Below, piece by piece: positions 16,807 to 24,851 of a DNA stretch of 64,000 nt; the first letter of the stretch is position 1, and each line of letters begins with the position of its first letter. The position numbers were made by a program, and so were the translations under genes. The notes beneath the pieces were generated by a model that saw only the letters and a program-made list of their open reading frames with translations, searched no databases and had not been told where the DNA came from. The stretch is taken from assembly GCA_964537995.1 (NCBI GenBank), contig CAZICW010000003.1, positions 1 to 64,000 of the forward strand. Direction: 5' to 3'. The stretch comes from JAFLUQ01 sp964537995 (lineage in GTDB: Bacteria; Bacillota; Clostridia; UMGS1883).

Positions 16807-18174
16807 CTACAGTTCATTGACAAGCTTTTTAAACAGATTTCCGCGTTCCTCAAAGTTTTTGAACATATCAAAGCTTGTGCTCGCGTTGCTCATAAGCACA
16901 ACGTCGCCGCTTTGAGCGAAGGCCGCCGCAAGCGTAACCGCTTCTTCATAGCTTTCGCAGAGCTTTACCGGAATATTCCCGCCAAGGCCTGTTTCCGACG
17001 TATATTTATCAAGAGCCGCCTTAATCACGGGAGCTGTTTTCCCGACAAGGAAAAGCGCCTTTGTCTTTTCGGCGAGGGATTTTCCGAGAGCGTCGTAGGG
17101 AATCCCCTTATCCTTTCCTCCGGCAATGAGAATAACTTTGTCAAAAACCTTAAGGGTATTTATTGTACGGTTAGGGCTACTGTCGATAGAGCTGTTATAA
17201 TAGCGTACTCCGTCCTTGACGCGCACAAGCTCAATCCTATGCGGTACTCCGCCGAAGCTCCGCGCAACCTCCACAATCGCTTCGGGACTTACCTTGCCGC
17301 CGACGGCGGCTATGGCCGCCATATAATTTTGAACATTATGCTCTCCGGGAATTTTAATGTCGGAAAGCTTCATAACTTCCCGTCCGAAGGCATGGATTGT
17401 ATTGCCGTCCGACCAAACGGCGCACTCTTCATCGTAGCCGAAAAGACGCACCTCTCCCTTAGCCCCTTCGCGGCAGGCATAGCTTTCCGCGTCGGATTTA
17501 TTCAGAACAAGAATGTCGTCTCTGTTTTGATGAAGGTATATGTTGCGCTTTGCGTCCTTATATTCCTCGTAATCCTTGTGCCAGTCGAGATGGTTGGGAG
17601 ACATATTTGTTATAAGCGCGATATGCGGGCTTTTTTTCATTGTATGGAGCTGGAAGCTGCTCAGCTCGATTACGGCAATGTCGGTAGGGGCAATGCTTTC
17701 GATTTCGGGAAGCAGCGGCTTGCCGATGTTCCCGCCGAGATGACATTTCCATCCTCCCTGCGTGAGAATATTGTATATCAGCGTAGTGGTGGTTGTTTTT
17801 CCGTCACTGCCTGTCACCGCTATGATTTCGGCAGGGCAAAGCTCAAAAAACATTTCCATTTCGCTCGTAATGACACTGCCGCGTTTTTCGGCCTCAAGCA
17901 GGGCCGGAGTGTCGAATCTTATTCCGGGGGTCTTAAAAATATAGTCGCCGTCGAGCCTGTTCAGATAGTTATCGCCGCCGTTAAACGAAACGCCGAGAGA
18001 TTTCAATTCCTCCGCCGCGGCGCCAAGCTCGGCCTCGGTACGTCTGTCGGCGGCGGTAACGTCGGCTCCCAGCCGCACAAGGAAGCGAATGAGCGGCAAA
18101 TTGCTTATTCCGACGCCGAGTACGGTCACCCTTTTATTTTTTATATTTTCTTTAAAAGCATTGAGCTTATCCAT
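16807..18174 (-). CDS. murD: UDP-N-acetylmuramoylalanine-D-glutamate ligase
   Basis: Cytosolic Mur ligase adding D-Glu to UDP-MurNAc-L-Ala in peptidoglycan precursor synthesis. The N-terminal Rossmann-like UDP-binding domain (VTVLGVGISN) is followed by the ATP-binding loop GSDGKTTTT and the Mur ligase central motifs (NMSPNHLDWH). Length of 455 residues is normal. It lies between a flavodoxin-like gene and the M42 genes rather than in a mra/mur cluster. The ATG at 18174 has AAGGTGAG upstream. Confidence 0.97.
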   Translation of the reverse strand: MDKLNAFKENIKNKRVTVLGVGISNLPLIRFLVRLGADVTAADRRTEAELGAAAEELKSLGVSFNGGDNYLNRLDGDYIFKTPGIRFDTPALLEAEKRGSVITSEMEMFFELCPAEIIAVTGSDGKTTTTTLIYNILTQGGWKCHLGGNIGKPLLPEIESIAPTDIAVIELSSFQLHTMKKSPHIALITNMSPNHLDWHKDYEEYKDAKRNIYLHQNRDDILVLNKSDAESYACREGAKGEVRLFGYDEECAVWSDGNTIHAFGREVMKLSDIKIPGEHNVQNYMAAIAAVGGKVSPEAIVEVARSFGGVPHRIELVRVKDGVRYYNSSIDSSPNRTINTLKVFDKVILIAGGKDKGIPYDALGKSLAEKTKALFLVGKTAPVIKAALDKYTSETGLGGNIPVKLCESYEEAVTLAAAFAQSGDVVLMSNASTSFDMFKNFEERGNLFKKLVNEL

Positions 18175-18189
18175 GCATTCATCTCACCT

Positions 18190-18807
18190 TTATCCGATAA
18201 AATTTGTTTTTATTTTAGCTTCAAGCGCGGGCGGCTCGATGCCGTTTTCACGACCGAGAGCCATACATTTCAGCAGCCACGCCATATTCCGTCCGAGCGT
18301 GCGCATTACTTGCAGACCTTCCTCATCGCGCATAACCTCCTCCGGAGAGTTCCCGTGTACCATTGGCCAATATTGTGCGCTGACAACCGGCATATTATTT
18401 ATGGTAAAATATTTCATCAGCTGATCGAGAGCCGCCGTTGTTCCGGCGCGACGCGCGCTTACCACTGCCGCCGCCGGTTTAAAGCGCAGCCTTGCTCCGC
18501 CCGCATAGAAAAGCCTATCCATAAACGACGTCGCCTGACCGCTCGCGGCGGCATAGTGTACGGGAGAGCCGATTACAATTCCGTCGCAGTCGTCTGCTTT
18601 TGCGATAGCATCGTTTACGCAGTCATCGGTGACGCATTTGCCGGTCTTTGCGCAAAATCCGCAGCCAAGGCAGCCTTTTGTCGTTTCTCCCGCCCAAAAA
18701 ATCTCGGATTCGACGCCGTTTTCTTCCAAAGCCGCCGCGACAACCGAAAGCGCCGTGTATGTGCAGCCGTTTTTGTGAGGACTCGCATTAATCAAAAGGA
18801 CTTTCAT
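18190..18807 (-). CDS. Flavodoxin-fold NAD(P)H-dependent FMN reductase
   Basis: Cytosolic flavoprotein of the NADPH-dependent FMN reductase/iron-sulfur flavoprotein type, 205 residues. The FMN phosphate loop is NASPHKNGCTYTA and the second flavin loop is GSPVHYAAASG. A Cys cluster CLGCGFCAKTGKC resembles the compact cluster-binding motif of archaeal and clostridial iron-sulfur flavoproteins, so it may carry an Fe-S centre; this is a family-based suggestion. ACGGAG precedes the ATG. The substrate is unknown. It sits 35 bp after the HD-GYP gene. Confidence 0.88.
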   Translation of the reverse strand: MKVLLINASPHKNGCTYTALSVVAAALEENGVESEIFWAGETTKGCLGCGFCAKTGKCVTDDCVNDAIAKADDCDGIVIGSPVHYAAASGQATSFMDRLFYAGGARLRFKPAAAVVSARRAGTTAALDQLMKYFTINNMPVVSAQYWPMVHGNSPEEVMRDEEGLQVMRTLGRNMAWLLKCMALGRENGIEPPALEAKIKTNFIG

Positions 18808-18842
18808 TCTAATTACATCTCCGTTTTCGATATATTTTCATT

Positions 18843-19514
18843 TTAATTGTATACGGATTCAATCTCGGATAGACTTGAAAGAAAAATATCCGTGAGCATG
18901 GGGTCGTAGTAAATTCCGGCAAATTCACGCATTGCCGAAGCCGCCTGAGCTATATCGGTTTTTCCGCCGTCGACAAGGCAGTCGAAGCCGTCGGCAATCG
19001 CAATGACGCGGGCGGCAAGGGGAATTTCTTTTCCCTTCAGGCGGTCGGGATAGCCGCAGCCGTTCCAACGTTCATGATGGGATCTCGCCGCGACGGCGGC
19101 AACGGCTATGTATGTTCCGCCGCCGAGTGCCGAAGAAATATCGGCGAGAATTTTCCCGCCCTCAACAGTATGAAGCATAAGCTCATCCGCCTCGCTTTTG
19201 GAAAGTTCTTCCTTCTTTGTCAGAATCGCGTCGCGTACGCATATTTTGCCGACGTCATGAAGAGTTGAAGCAAGAACCATATTGTCGGCGTACTCCGCCG
19301 TAAAATCGGGATAGTCGGCGCGGAGCATGGCTCGCACAAGTATTCCCGTAAGCTCCCGCACACGTCTGACGTGACCCTTGCTGCTTCCGTCGCGGCTTTC
19401 GGCGCGGACGGCAAGACACTCGCCCAGCAGAGTGTGCAGTTCCAAAAGCTCCTTGCTGTCGGCGGCCGTGCGGAAGCGTTTCCCGACAAAGGCGTTTTTA
19501 TCGTTAAACCACAT
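18843..19514 (-). CDS. HD-GYP domain protein
   Basis: Compact protein of about 223 residues made almost only of an HD-GYP-type metal-dependent phosphohydrolase. Motifs: TLHDVGKI (HD), HTVEGGKIL, SHHERWNGCGYPDRL (HHE and GYP) and IADGFDCL. HD-GYP proteins often hydrolyse cyclic di-GMP, but no receiver or sensor domain is attached here. The ATG at 19514 is preferred because ACGGAG lies 9 bases upstream. First gene of a possible HD-GYP-flavoprotein-murD-M42x3-hslO transcript driven by the promoter at 19550-19578. Confidence 0.88.
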   Translation of the reverse strand: MWFNDKNAFVGKRFRTAADSKELLELHTLLGECLAVRAESRDGSSKGHVRRVRELTGILVRAMLRADYPDFTAEYADNMVLASTLHDVGKICVRDAILTKKEELSKSEADELMLHTVEGGKILADISSALGGGTYIAVAAVAARSHHERWNGCGYPDRLKGKEIPLAARVIAIADGFDCLVDGGKTDIAQAASAMREFAGIYYDPMLTDIFLSSLSEIESVYN

Positions 19515-19549
19515 CGCGTTAATCTCCGTTCCTTTATGTTCTTTATACG

Positions 19550-19578
19550 ATTCTACCACAAATTTCCGCTTTAGTCAA
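19550..19578 (-). promoter_or_regulatory. SigA-type promoter of the HD-GYP-murD-M42 run
   Basis: Minus strand TTGACT (19573-19578), 17-bp spacer, TAGAAT (19550-19555), leader about 30 bases. Confidence 0.8.
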
Positions 19579-19627
19579 TAATTTATTGCCGCAAAACAGG
19601 CGGGCATTTTGCTGAATTTAGCGATAC

Positions 19628-19661
19628 AAAAAGCGGACCGTCTTAATCAAGACCGTCCGCT
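19628..19661 (-). terminator. Terminator of the decarboxylase operon
   Basis: Minus strand stem AGCGGACGGTCTT / AAGACGGTCCGCT (13 bp, one mismatch) with a GATT loop and TTTTT tail, about 17 bp after the stop of the carboxyltransferase gene. Confidence 0.9.
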
Positions 19662-19677
19662 CGGCTTTGTTAGGAAA

Positions 19678-21084
19678 TTATATCGGATGAGTTTTCTCTT
19701 CCGCGTCGGCAAGCTCCGCATCCAGCTTATATTTAGCCGCCTGACGGTATTTGAAATACTTGACGGCGACGGGCCCGAACAGCGCATAGCTGAGAACATC
19801 CTCGTCCTGCTCGATGTATTCCTTGATTTCGTCGCGGAACCTGTCAAGCTCGTTGGGAATATCGTCTGCGGGACGGTTTGTTATCTGCTTTTCGTCACCG
19901 ATAATCCGCTTTACAAATTCGGGCTTTATCGGCACGGGCGTTTTGCCGTATTCTCCCTTTATAAGACCCTTAAATTCCTTTGTCACGTTCTTATAACGTT
20001 CGCCCGTAACAACATTAAACACCGCCTGAGAGCCTACAATCTGGCTTGATGGCGTAACAAGCGGAGGGAAGCCCGCGTCCTCACGGACACGGGGAACCTC
20101 CTTGAGAACCTCCTGAAACTTATCCTCCGCTCCGAGCTGTTTAAGCTGGGAAATGAGGTTGCTGAGCATTCCGCCGGGAACCTGATATTTAAGCGTATTT
20201 ACGTCAACCGCAAGCGACTTGGGGTTTAAAACGCCCTCCTTGATGTATTTCTCGCGTATGGGACGGAAATAATCCGCAATATCGCTGAGAAGATTGAGGT
20301 CATAGCCCGTGTCGTATTCAGTACCCGCAAGAGCCGCGACAAGCGATTCGGTCGGCGGCTGAGACGTTCCCATGGCAAAGGGCGACATTGCGCAGTCCAC
20401 AATATCAACTCCGGCTTCAATAGCTTTTAGGTATGTCATTGAAGCCATACCGCTGGTATAATGAGTATGCAGTTCAATCGGAACCTTAACCGCTTTTTTC
20501 ATTTCGGAAACAAGCTCGTAGGCGTTATATGGCGTGAGCAGTCCCGCCATATCCTTTATGCAAATCGAGTTCGCTCCCATTTCTTCAAGCTGCTTTGCCA
20601 GCTTAACAAAGGATTCGTTATTGTGTACGGGGCTTATCGTGTAGGAAATCGCCGCCTGAACATGACCTTTTTCCTTTATTGTGGCGTTTATTGCCGTTTT
20701 AAGGTTGCGCACGTCGTTGAGAGCGTCGAAAATGCGGATTATATCAACGCCGTTTGCAATGGATTTTTGGACGAAGTATTCCACAACATCGTCGGCATAG
20801 TGACGATAGCCGAGGATGTTCTGCCCGCGGAAAAGCATCTGAATCGGGGTTTTCTTGGCTTTTGCCTTGATTTTGCGCAGCCGCTCCCACGGATCCTCGT
20901 TAAGGAAGCGAAGGCAGCTGTCGAAGGTTGCGCCTCCCCATGCCTCAAGAGCGTTAAAGCCCACGTTATCCAGCATTTCAACCGCGCCGAGAATTTCTTC
21001 GGTTGTCATTCTTGTGGCAATCAGGGACTGGTGTGCGTCACGAAGTATGGTTTCTGTAATTTTAACAGGCTTTTTATTTGCCAT
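19678..21084 (-). CDS. oadA: Oxaloacetate decarboxylase/pyruvate carboxylase-type carboxyltransferase
   Basis: Cytosolic TIM-barrel carboxyltransferase that moves CO2 between oxaloacetate and biotin. N-terminal TLRDAHQSL gives the metal-binding Asp; the barrel contains FRGQNILGYRHYADD, DALND and ELHTHYTSG with HxH metal ligands. It ends at 468 residues, without the biotinyl domain that many OadA proteins carry (usually near 600); the carrier is encoded separately at 22408-22758. The architecture equals the 5S subunit of propionibacterial transcarboxylase. AAAGGAGG precedes the ATG. Last gene of the operon. Confidence 0.93.
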   Translation of the reverse strand: MANKKPVKITETILRDAHQSLIATRMTTEEILGAVEMLDNVGFNALEAWGGATFDSCLRFLNEDPWERLRKIKAKAKKTPIQMLFRGQNILGYRHYADDVVEYFVQKSIANGVDIIRIFDALNDVRNLKTAINATIKEKGHVQAAISYTISPVHNNESFVKLAKQLEEMGANSICIKDMAGLLTPYNAYELVSEMKKAVKVPIELHTHYTSGMASMTYLKAIEAGVDIVDCAMSPFAMGTSQPPTESLVAALAGTEYDTGYDLNLLSDIADYFRPIREKYIKEGVLNPKSLAVDVNTLKYQVPGGMLSNLISQLKQLGAEDKFQEVLKEVPRVREDAGFPPLVTPSSQIVGSQAVFNVVTGERYKNVTKEFKGLIKGEYGKTPVPIKPEFVKRIIGDEKQITNRPADDIPNELDRFRDEIKEYIEQDEDVLSYALFGPVAVKYFKYRQAAKYKLDAELADAEEKTHPI

Positions 21085-21106
21085 TGGTTGTTCCTCCTTT
21101 TAAGGT

Positions 21107-22363
21107 TTACTTATTAAACAGCGCCAAAAATACACCCGCCGCAACCGCGCTGCCGATAACTCCGGCGACATTGGGGCCCATAGCGTGCATGAGAAGGAAA
21201 TTTGAAGGATTCTCGTCCTGCCCGACTTTTTGCGACATACGGGCCGCCATGGGAACCGCGCTTACACCCGCGCTGCCGATCAGGGGATTTATCTTTCCTC
21301 CGCTGAGCTTATACATAATCTTGCCGAACAGCAATCCGCCCGCCGTGCTTATGGAGAAAGCGAGAAGTCCGAGGCAGATTATGAGAATTGTCTTTACGGT
21401 GAGGAAGGTATCCGCCTTGGCGGTAGCTCCGACGGTTACGCCGAGGAAAATTGTTATTATGTTCATAAGCTCGTTTTGTGCGGTTTTACAAAGCCGATCG
21501 GCAACTCCGCTTTCCTTGATGAGATTGCCGAACATCAGCATACCGACAAGCGGAGCCGCGTCGGGAACGATAAGAACAACAACTATCGTAACGATTATGG
21601 GGAAAAGTATTTTTTCTTTTTTGGTCACGGGGCGGAGCTGCTCCATGACAACCATACGTTCCTCCTTGCTTGTAAGAGCCTTCATAATCGGAGGCTGAAT
21701 AACGGGAATAAGCGCCATATAAGAATATGCCGCGATAGCTATGGCGCTGAGAAGTCCGGGCGCAAGCGTTTTGGTGACGTAAATTGCCGTCGGCCCGTCC
21801 GCTCCGCCGATAATGCCTATAGACGCCGCTTCCTTAAATATGGTTTCCATTGTGCCGTCCGCACCGAAGCCGCCGATGCCGAAGGCTCCGAGAAGAACCG
21901 CTCCCATAAAGGTTATAAACACGCCAAGCTGCGCCGCCGCGCCGAGAAGTATGCTCTTAGGGTTGGAAATAAGGGGGCCGAAGTCCGTCATACAGCCTAT
22001 TCCGAGGAAGATAAGCGGCGGATATATGCCGAGCTTTACGCCGAGATACAAAAGGTCAAGCAGCCCGCCTTTCTCAACTATCTCCTGAATGTTAAGATGC
22101 TTGTTCGGGTCGGCGGGGTCTATGAAAAGCTCAATGTGCATAACCTCGCCCAGCGGAAGATTCGCCAGAAGCATACCGAAAGCTATGGGAAGAAGCAGCA
22201 GCGGCTCAAATTTTTTAACTATAGCAAGGTAAAGGAGTACACAGGCAATCGCCAGCATAACTACGGTTTTCCAGCCGCCGTCGGAGATAAAGCCGGAAAC
22301 AATGTCCGCTATGCCTGTTTTTGAAAAGAAGGCTCCGAAACCATCCATCAATTTAGTCAACAA
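21107..22363 (-). CDS. Na+-translocating decarboxylase beta subunit
   Basis: Integral membrane subunit (OadB/MmdB/GcdB family) that decarboxylates carboxybiotin and exports Na+. The 418-residue protein has many transmembrane helices and the strongly conserved GGADGPTAIY segment, plus GTMETIFKEAASIGIIGG-like context around it. No ATG lies at a suitable distance from the GGAG site: the TTG at 22363, 10 bases downstream, is chosen, while an ATG at 22348 is too far. Sits 44 bp after the biotin carrier gene and 22 bp before oadA. Confidence 0.94.
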   Translation of the reverse strand: MLTKLMDGFGAFFSKTGIADIVSGFISDGGWKTVVMLAIACVLLYLAIVKKFEPLLLLPIAFGMLLANLPLGEVMHIELFIDPADPNKHLNIQEIVEKGGLLDLLYLGVKLGIYPPLIFLGIGCMTDFGPLISNPKSILLGAAAQLGVFITFMGAVLLGAFGIGGFGADGTMETIFKEAASIGIIGGADGPTAIYVTKTLAPGLLSAIAIAAYSYMALIPVIQPPIMKALTSKEERMVVMEQLRPVTKKEKILFPIIVTIVVVLIVPDAAPLVGMLMFGNLIKESGVADRLCKTAQNELMNIITIFLGVTVGATAKADTFLTVKTILIICLGLLAFSISTAGGLLFGKIMYKLSGGKINPLIGSAGVSAVPMAARMSQKVGQDENPSNFLLMHAMGPNVAGVIGSAVAAGVFLALFNK

Positions 22364-22407
22364 CTTATATCAACTCCATTCTTTTCGGTTCTTGTTATGT
22401 CGCAGGT

Positions 22408-22758
22408 TCAGGCAATCGTAACAAGAACGTCGCCGGTGTTGACGGTTGCGCCCTTTGAGGCAACAACGGTTACAACGCCGTCCTGAGGAGCCTTTATTTC
22501 GTTTTCCATCTTCATGGCTTCAAGAATTACAAGGGTATCTCCGCTTTTTACGCTCGCTCCGCTCTGAACCTTAATATCCAGCACATTGCCGGGCATAGGA
22601 GCCTTGACCGGAGTTCCGTTGCCGACGGGAGCCGCCGCTTTCTTGGGCGCCGGAGCGCTTGCCGCGACCTTGGGAGCGGGCGCCGTGTCGGAAGCGCCGA
22701 CCTCTTCAACCTCAACCTCGTAAGAATTGCCGTTTACGTTTACAATAAATTTTCTCAT
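22408..22758 (-). CDS. Biotin carboxyl carrier protein of the decarboxylase
   Basis: Small mobile carrier (116 residues) shuttling carboxyl groups between carboxyltransferase and membrane subunit. An N-terminal segment, an Ala/Pro-rich flexible linker (about 26-45) and a C-terminal biotinyl domain with EAMKMEN, where the second Lys-containing EAMKM motif carries biotin. Equivalent to MmdC or the 1.3S transcarboxylase subunit. AGGAGG precedes the ATG. Because neither carboxyltransferase in the operon has its own biotinyl domain, this one carrier probably serves both. Confidence 0.95.
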   Translation of the reverse strand: MRKFIVNVNGNSYEVEVEEVGASDTAPAPKVAASAPAPKKAAAPVGNGTPVKAPMPGNVLDIKVQSGASVKSGDTLVILEAMKMENEIKAPQDGVVTVVASKGATVNTGDVLVTIA

Positions 22759-22772
22759 AGTGAAATACCTCC

Positions 22773-23132
22773 TTAAAATCTGTTCTCAAGAATTTCTCTG
22801 CGGCCCGCCTTGTTCCACGCGCAGACCTTTTTATATGATCTTATACGCACGGAAGACGCGCTTTTGCCGAGCGATGCGGCAATTGCCGCCGTTATTACGG
22901 CTATAAGCTCCGAATCGTCCGTTTCGGGAAGCTGCTCATCAACAGGCTCCGAAGGTAAGACAACCGGTTGAGCCGCAGCGGGCTCTTTCTCTTTTTTTTC
23001 GACAGAAAACAGCGCCATAGCCTTAATTACGAACATTATTATAATAAGTATCAGAAAGACAACGCATATGCCCATTATGGTATACGCAACACCCTCGCCG
23101 ATAAGCTCGGAAGCGATAAAATCTTTTTCCAT
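22773..23132 (-). CDS. OadG-like gamma/delta subunit of the decarboxylase
   Basis: Small membrane protein of about 119 residues. One N-terminal transmembrane helix (about 12-35) is followed by a Pro/Glu-rich cytosolic stretch and a C-terminal SSVRIRSYKKV/W motif region seen in OadG/MmdD families. These subunits assemble the complex and help bind the carboxyltransferase. The ATG at 23132 is preferred: GAGGTG lies 6 bases upstream, whereas the GTG at 23141 is part of that same site. It follows the methylmalonyl-type carboxyltransferase by 12 bp. Confidence 0.88.
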   Translation of the reverse strand: MEKDFIASELIGEGVAYTIMGICVVFLILIIIMFVIKAMALFSVEKKEKEPAAAQPVVLPSEPVDEQLPETDDSELIAVITAAIAASLGKSASSVRIRSYKKVCAWNKAGRREILENRF

Positions 23133-23144
23133 ATTGCTCACCTC

Positions 23145-24632
23145 TTATAAAGGCATATTGTCATGCTTGCGGGAAACGCCGCTTTCGCGCTTGCTCGCGA
23201 GCATTTCAAGAGCCGCAATGATTCTGCATCTTGTTTCGCGCGGTTCTATTACATCGTCAACACTGCCTGCCGCCGCCGCGACAAGAGGAGAAGCGTCAAT
23301 ATTTTTATAGGCGGTCTCAAGCTCTTCGCGGCTTTTCCCTTCGCGGAGCTTATCCTCATACAGAAGCTGTACGCCTGTTTTTGATGAAAGAGGAGCGATT
23401 TCCGCTTGAGGAAAAGCGAGAACAATATCCGCGCCGAGCTGCTTGGAATTCATTGCGGCGTAGCTGCTGCCGTAAGCCCTTCCGACAATTACGTTTACCT
23501 TTGGAACGGTAGCCTCGGCAAAAGCATAGAGCATTCTCGCTCCCTTCTTCGCAAGACCCCACTCTTCCTCGGCGGCGCTTACGGCGAAACCGTCCGTATC
23601 GGTGAAGGTGACCACGGGAATATTAAAGCAGTCGCAGAAGCGGACAAAACGCGCAATTTTTTCAATTGCTCTGCCTGTGAGTATTCCGTCGCCGGTATTC
23701 GGCTGATTGGCGGCAATGCCGACGCTCGCTCCGTTAAAACGGGCAAAGCCCGTAACCGCGTTCTTGGCATATTCGGACTGAACCTCCAAGAACGCTCCGT
23801 CGTCCGCGGTTTCGGCTATAACCGTCCTCATATCATATTCGCCCTCAATCGAAGCAAGCGTCTCGCTTGTTCTGTTGAGATCGTCCGTACATTCGAGGAC
23901 CGGAGGATCGGAAAGATTATTTGACGGAAGATAGCTTAAAAGCAGCCTCGCTATTTCTACGCAGGCGTTGTCGTCCGCCCCCATAAAGTGAGCGTTTCCG
24001 CTTTCGGCAAAGGAGCCTTTCCCGTCAACCTTTGCTTTTTTGCCCGTTGAAGCCTCAATTACAGTCGGCCCGTTAACAAACATACGGCCTGTTTTTTCGT
24101 TGATTATGACAAAATCGCTCATGCTCGCCGCCAGAGCCGCGCCGCCGGCGCAATTGCCGAGTACAAGGCTTATGTTGGGAACGACCCCGCTTACCCTTGC
24201 GTTGGCGGCAAAAAGCTTGGCGACGGCATTTTGGGCTTCTATGCCTTCGCCTATTCTCGCACCGCAGGAATCAAGCATACCGACTATCGGCGCGCCCATC
24301 TTCGCTGCCATGTCAAAAATTTTACATATTTTGTCTGCGTTCATTTCTCCGACGGCTCCGCCCATAACGGTTGCGTCCTGAGAATACACAAATACCAGTC
24401 TTTCATCGACCGTACCGTAGCCCGTAACCACGCCATCGGCAGCGGTATATTCATTGCGAGCCGAAACAAGGGCGCCGATTTCGATGAAGCTTCCCTCGTC
24501 AAGAAGAGCGTCAATTCTGGCGCGCGCCGTAAGCGCCGCGTCGGGTTGCGTCTTCCGTTTTTTCTCTCCGCCGCCTTGGGCGGCTTTTGACTTAGCCTGT
24601 CGAAGGAGAGCAAGCCTTTCCGTTGTGTCCAT
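23145..24632 (-). CDS. mmdA: Methylmalonyl-CoA decarboxylase alpha-type carboxyltransferase
   Basis: Crotonase-fold acyl-CoA carboxyltransferase (MmdA/PccB/12S group), 495 residues. Visible segments include YSQDATVMGGAVGEM, IGMLDSCGARIGEG-like LDSCGARIGEG, the acyl-CoA binding glycine pairs LGNCAGGAAL and IVGRAYGSSY, and NQPNTGDGILTG. It transfers CO2 from a malonyl-type CoA ester to biotin. First gene of the operon, with AGGAGG before the ATG and a promoter at 24687-24715. MmdA, PccB and glutaconyl-CoA enzymes are close relatives, so the acyl-CoA substrate is probable, not proven. Confidence 0.9.
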   Translation of the reverse strand: MDTTERLALLRQAKSKAAQGGGEKKRKTQPDAALTARARIDALLDEGSFIEIGALVSARNEYTAADGVVTGYGTVDERLVFVYSQDATVMGGAVGEMNADKICKIFDMAAKMGAPIVGMLDSCGARIGEGIEAQNAVAKLFAANARVSGVVPNISLVLGNCAGGAALAASMSDFVIINEKTGRMFVNGPTVIEASTGKKAKVDGKGSFAESGNAHFMGADDNACVEIARLLLSYLPSNNLSDPPVLECTDDLNRTSETLASIEGEYDMRTVIAETADDGAFLEVQSEYAKNAVTGFARFNGASVGIAANQPNTGDGILTGRAIEKIARFVRFCDCFNIPVVTFTDTDGFAVSAAEEEWGLAKKGARMLYAFAEATVPKVNVIVGRAYGSSYAAMNSKQLGADIVLAFPQAEIAPLSSKTGVQLLYEDKLREGKSREELETAYKNIDASPLVAAAAGSVDDVIEPRETRCRIIAALEMLASKRESGVSRKHDNMPL

Positions 24633-24686
24633 GTGTATACCTCCTTATTCAAACTGCTGATAAACCATTTTAACCCAGTTTATATT

Positions 24687-24715
24687 ATTATACAATACGG
24701 CTCATTGATTTTCAA
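24687..24715 (-). promoter_or_regulatory. SigA-type promoter of the decarboxylase operon
   Basis: Minus strand TTGAAA (24710-24715), 17-bp spacer, TATAAT (24687-24692), about 50 bases before the mmdA start. Confidence 0.85.
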
Positions 24716-24777
24716 GTGTTATTTTTGCCATATATACAAAATATTCTGCCGGCGATTTTTGACAAATTCGACATACC

Positions 24778-24812
24778 AAAAAATCTCCTTCCGAAAAAGG
24801 AAGAAGATTTTT
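24778..24812 (-). terminator. Terminator of typA
   Basis: Minus strand hairpin AAAAATCT..TTCC / GGAA..AGATTTTT ending in TTTTTT, about 40 bp after the typA stop. Confidence 0.85.
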
Positions 24813-24851
24813 GACAGGCGGATATTATTCAGCCTTTTAAAGTGTTTTTGC

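Noticed and set aside
16912..18846. A 644-codon open frame on the plus strand opposite murD and the flavoprotein gene
   Set aside because: It has no ribosome site or recognisable domain and mirrors the conserved murD codons. Codon bias of the real gene keeps the opposite frame open.
21230..22324. A 364-codon open frame opposite the decarboxylase beta subunit
   Set aside because: Highly charged, repetitive composition typical of an antisense shadow of a membrane protein gene.
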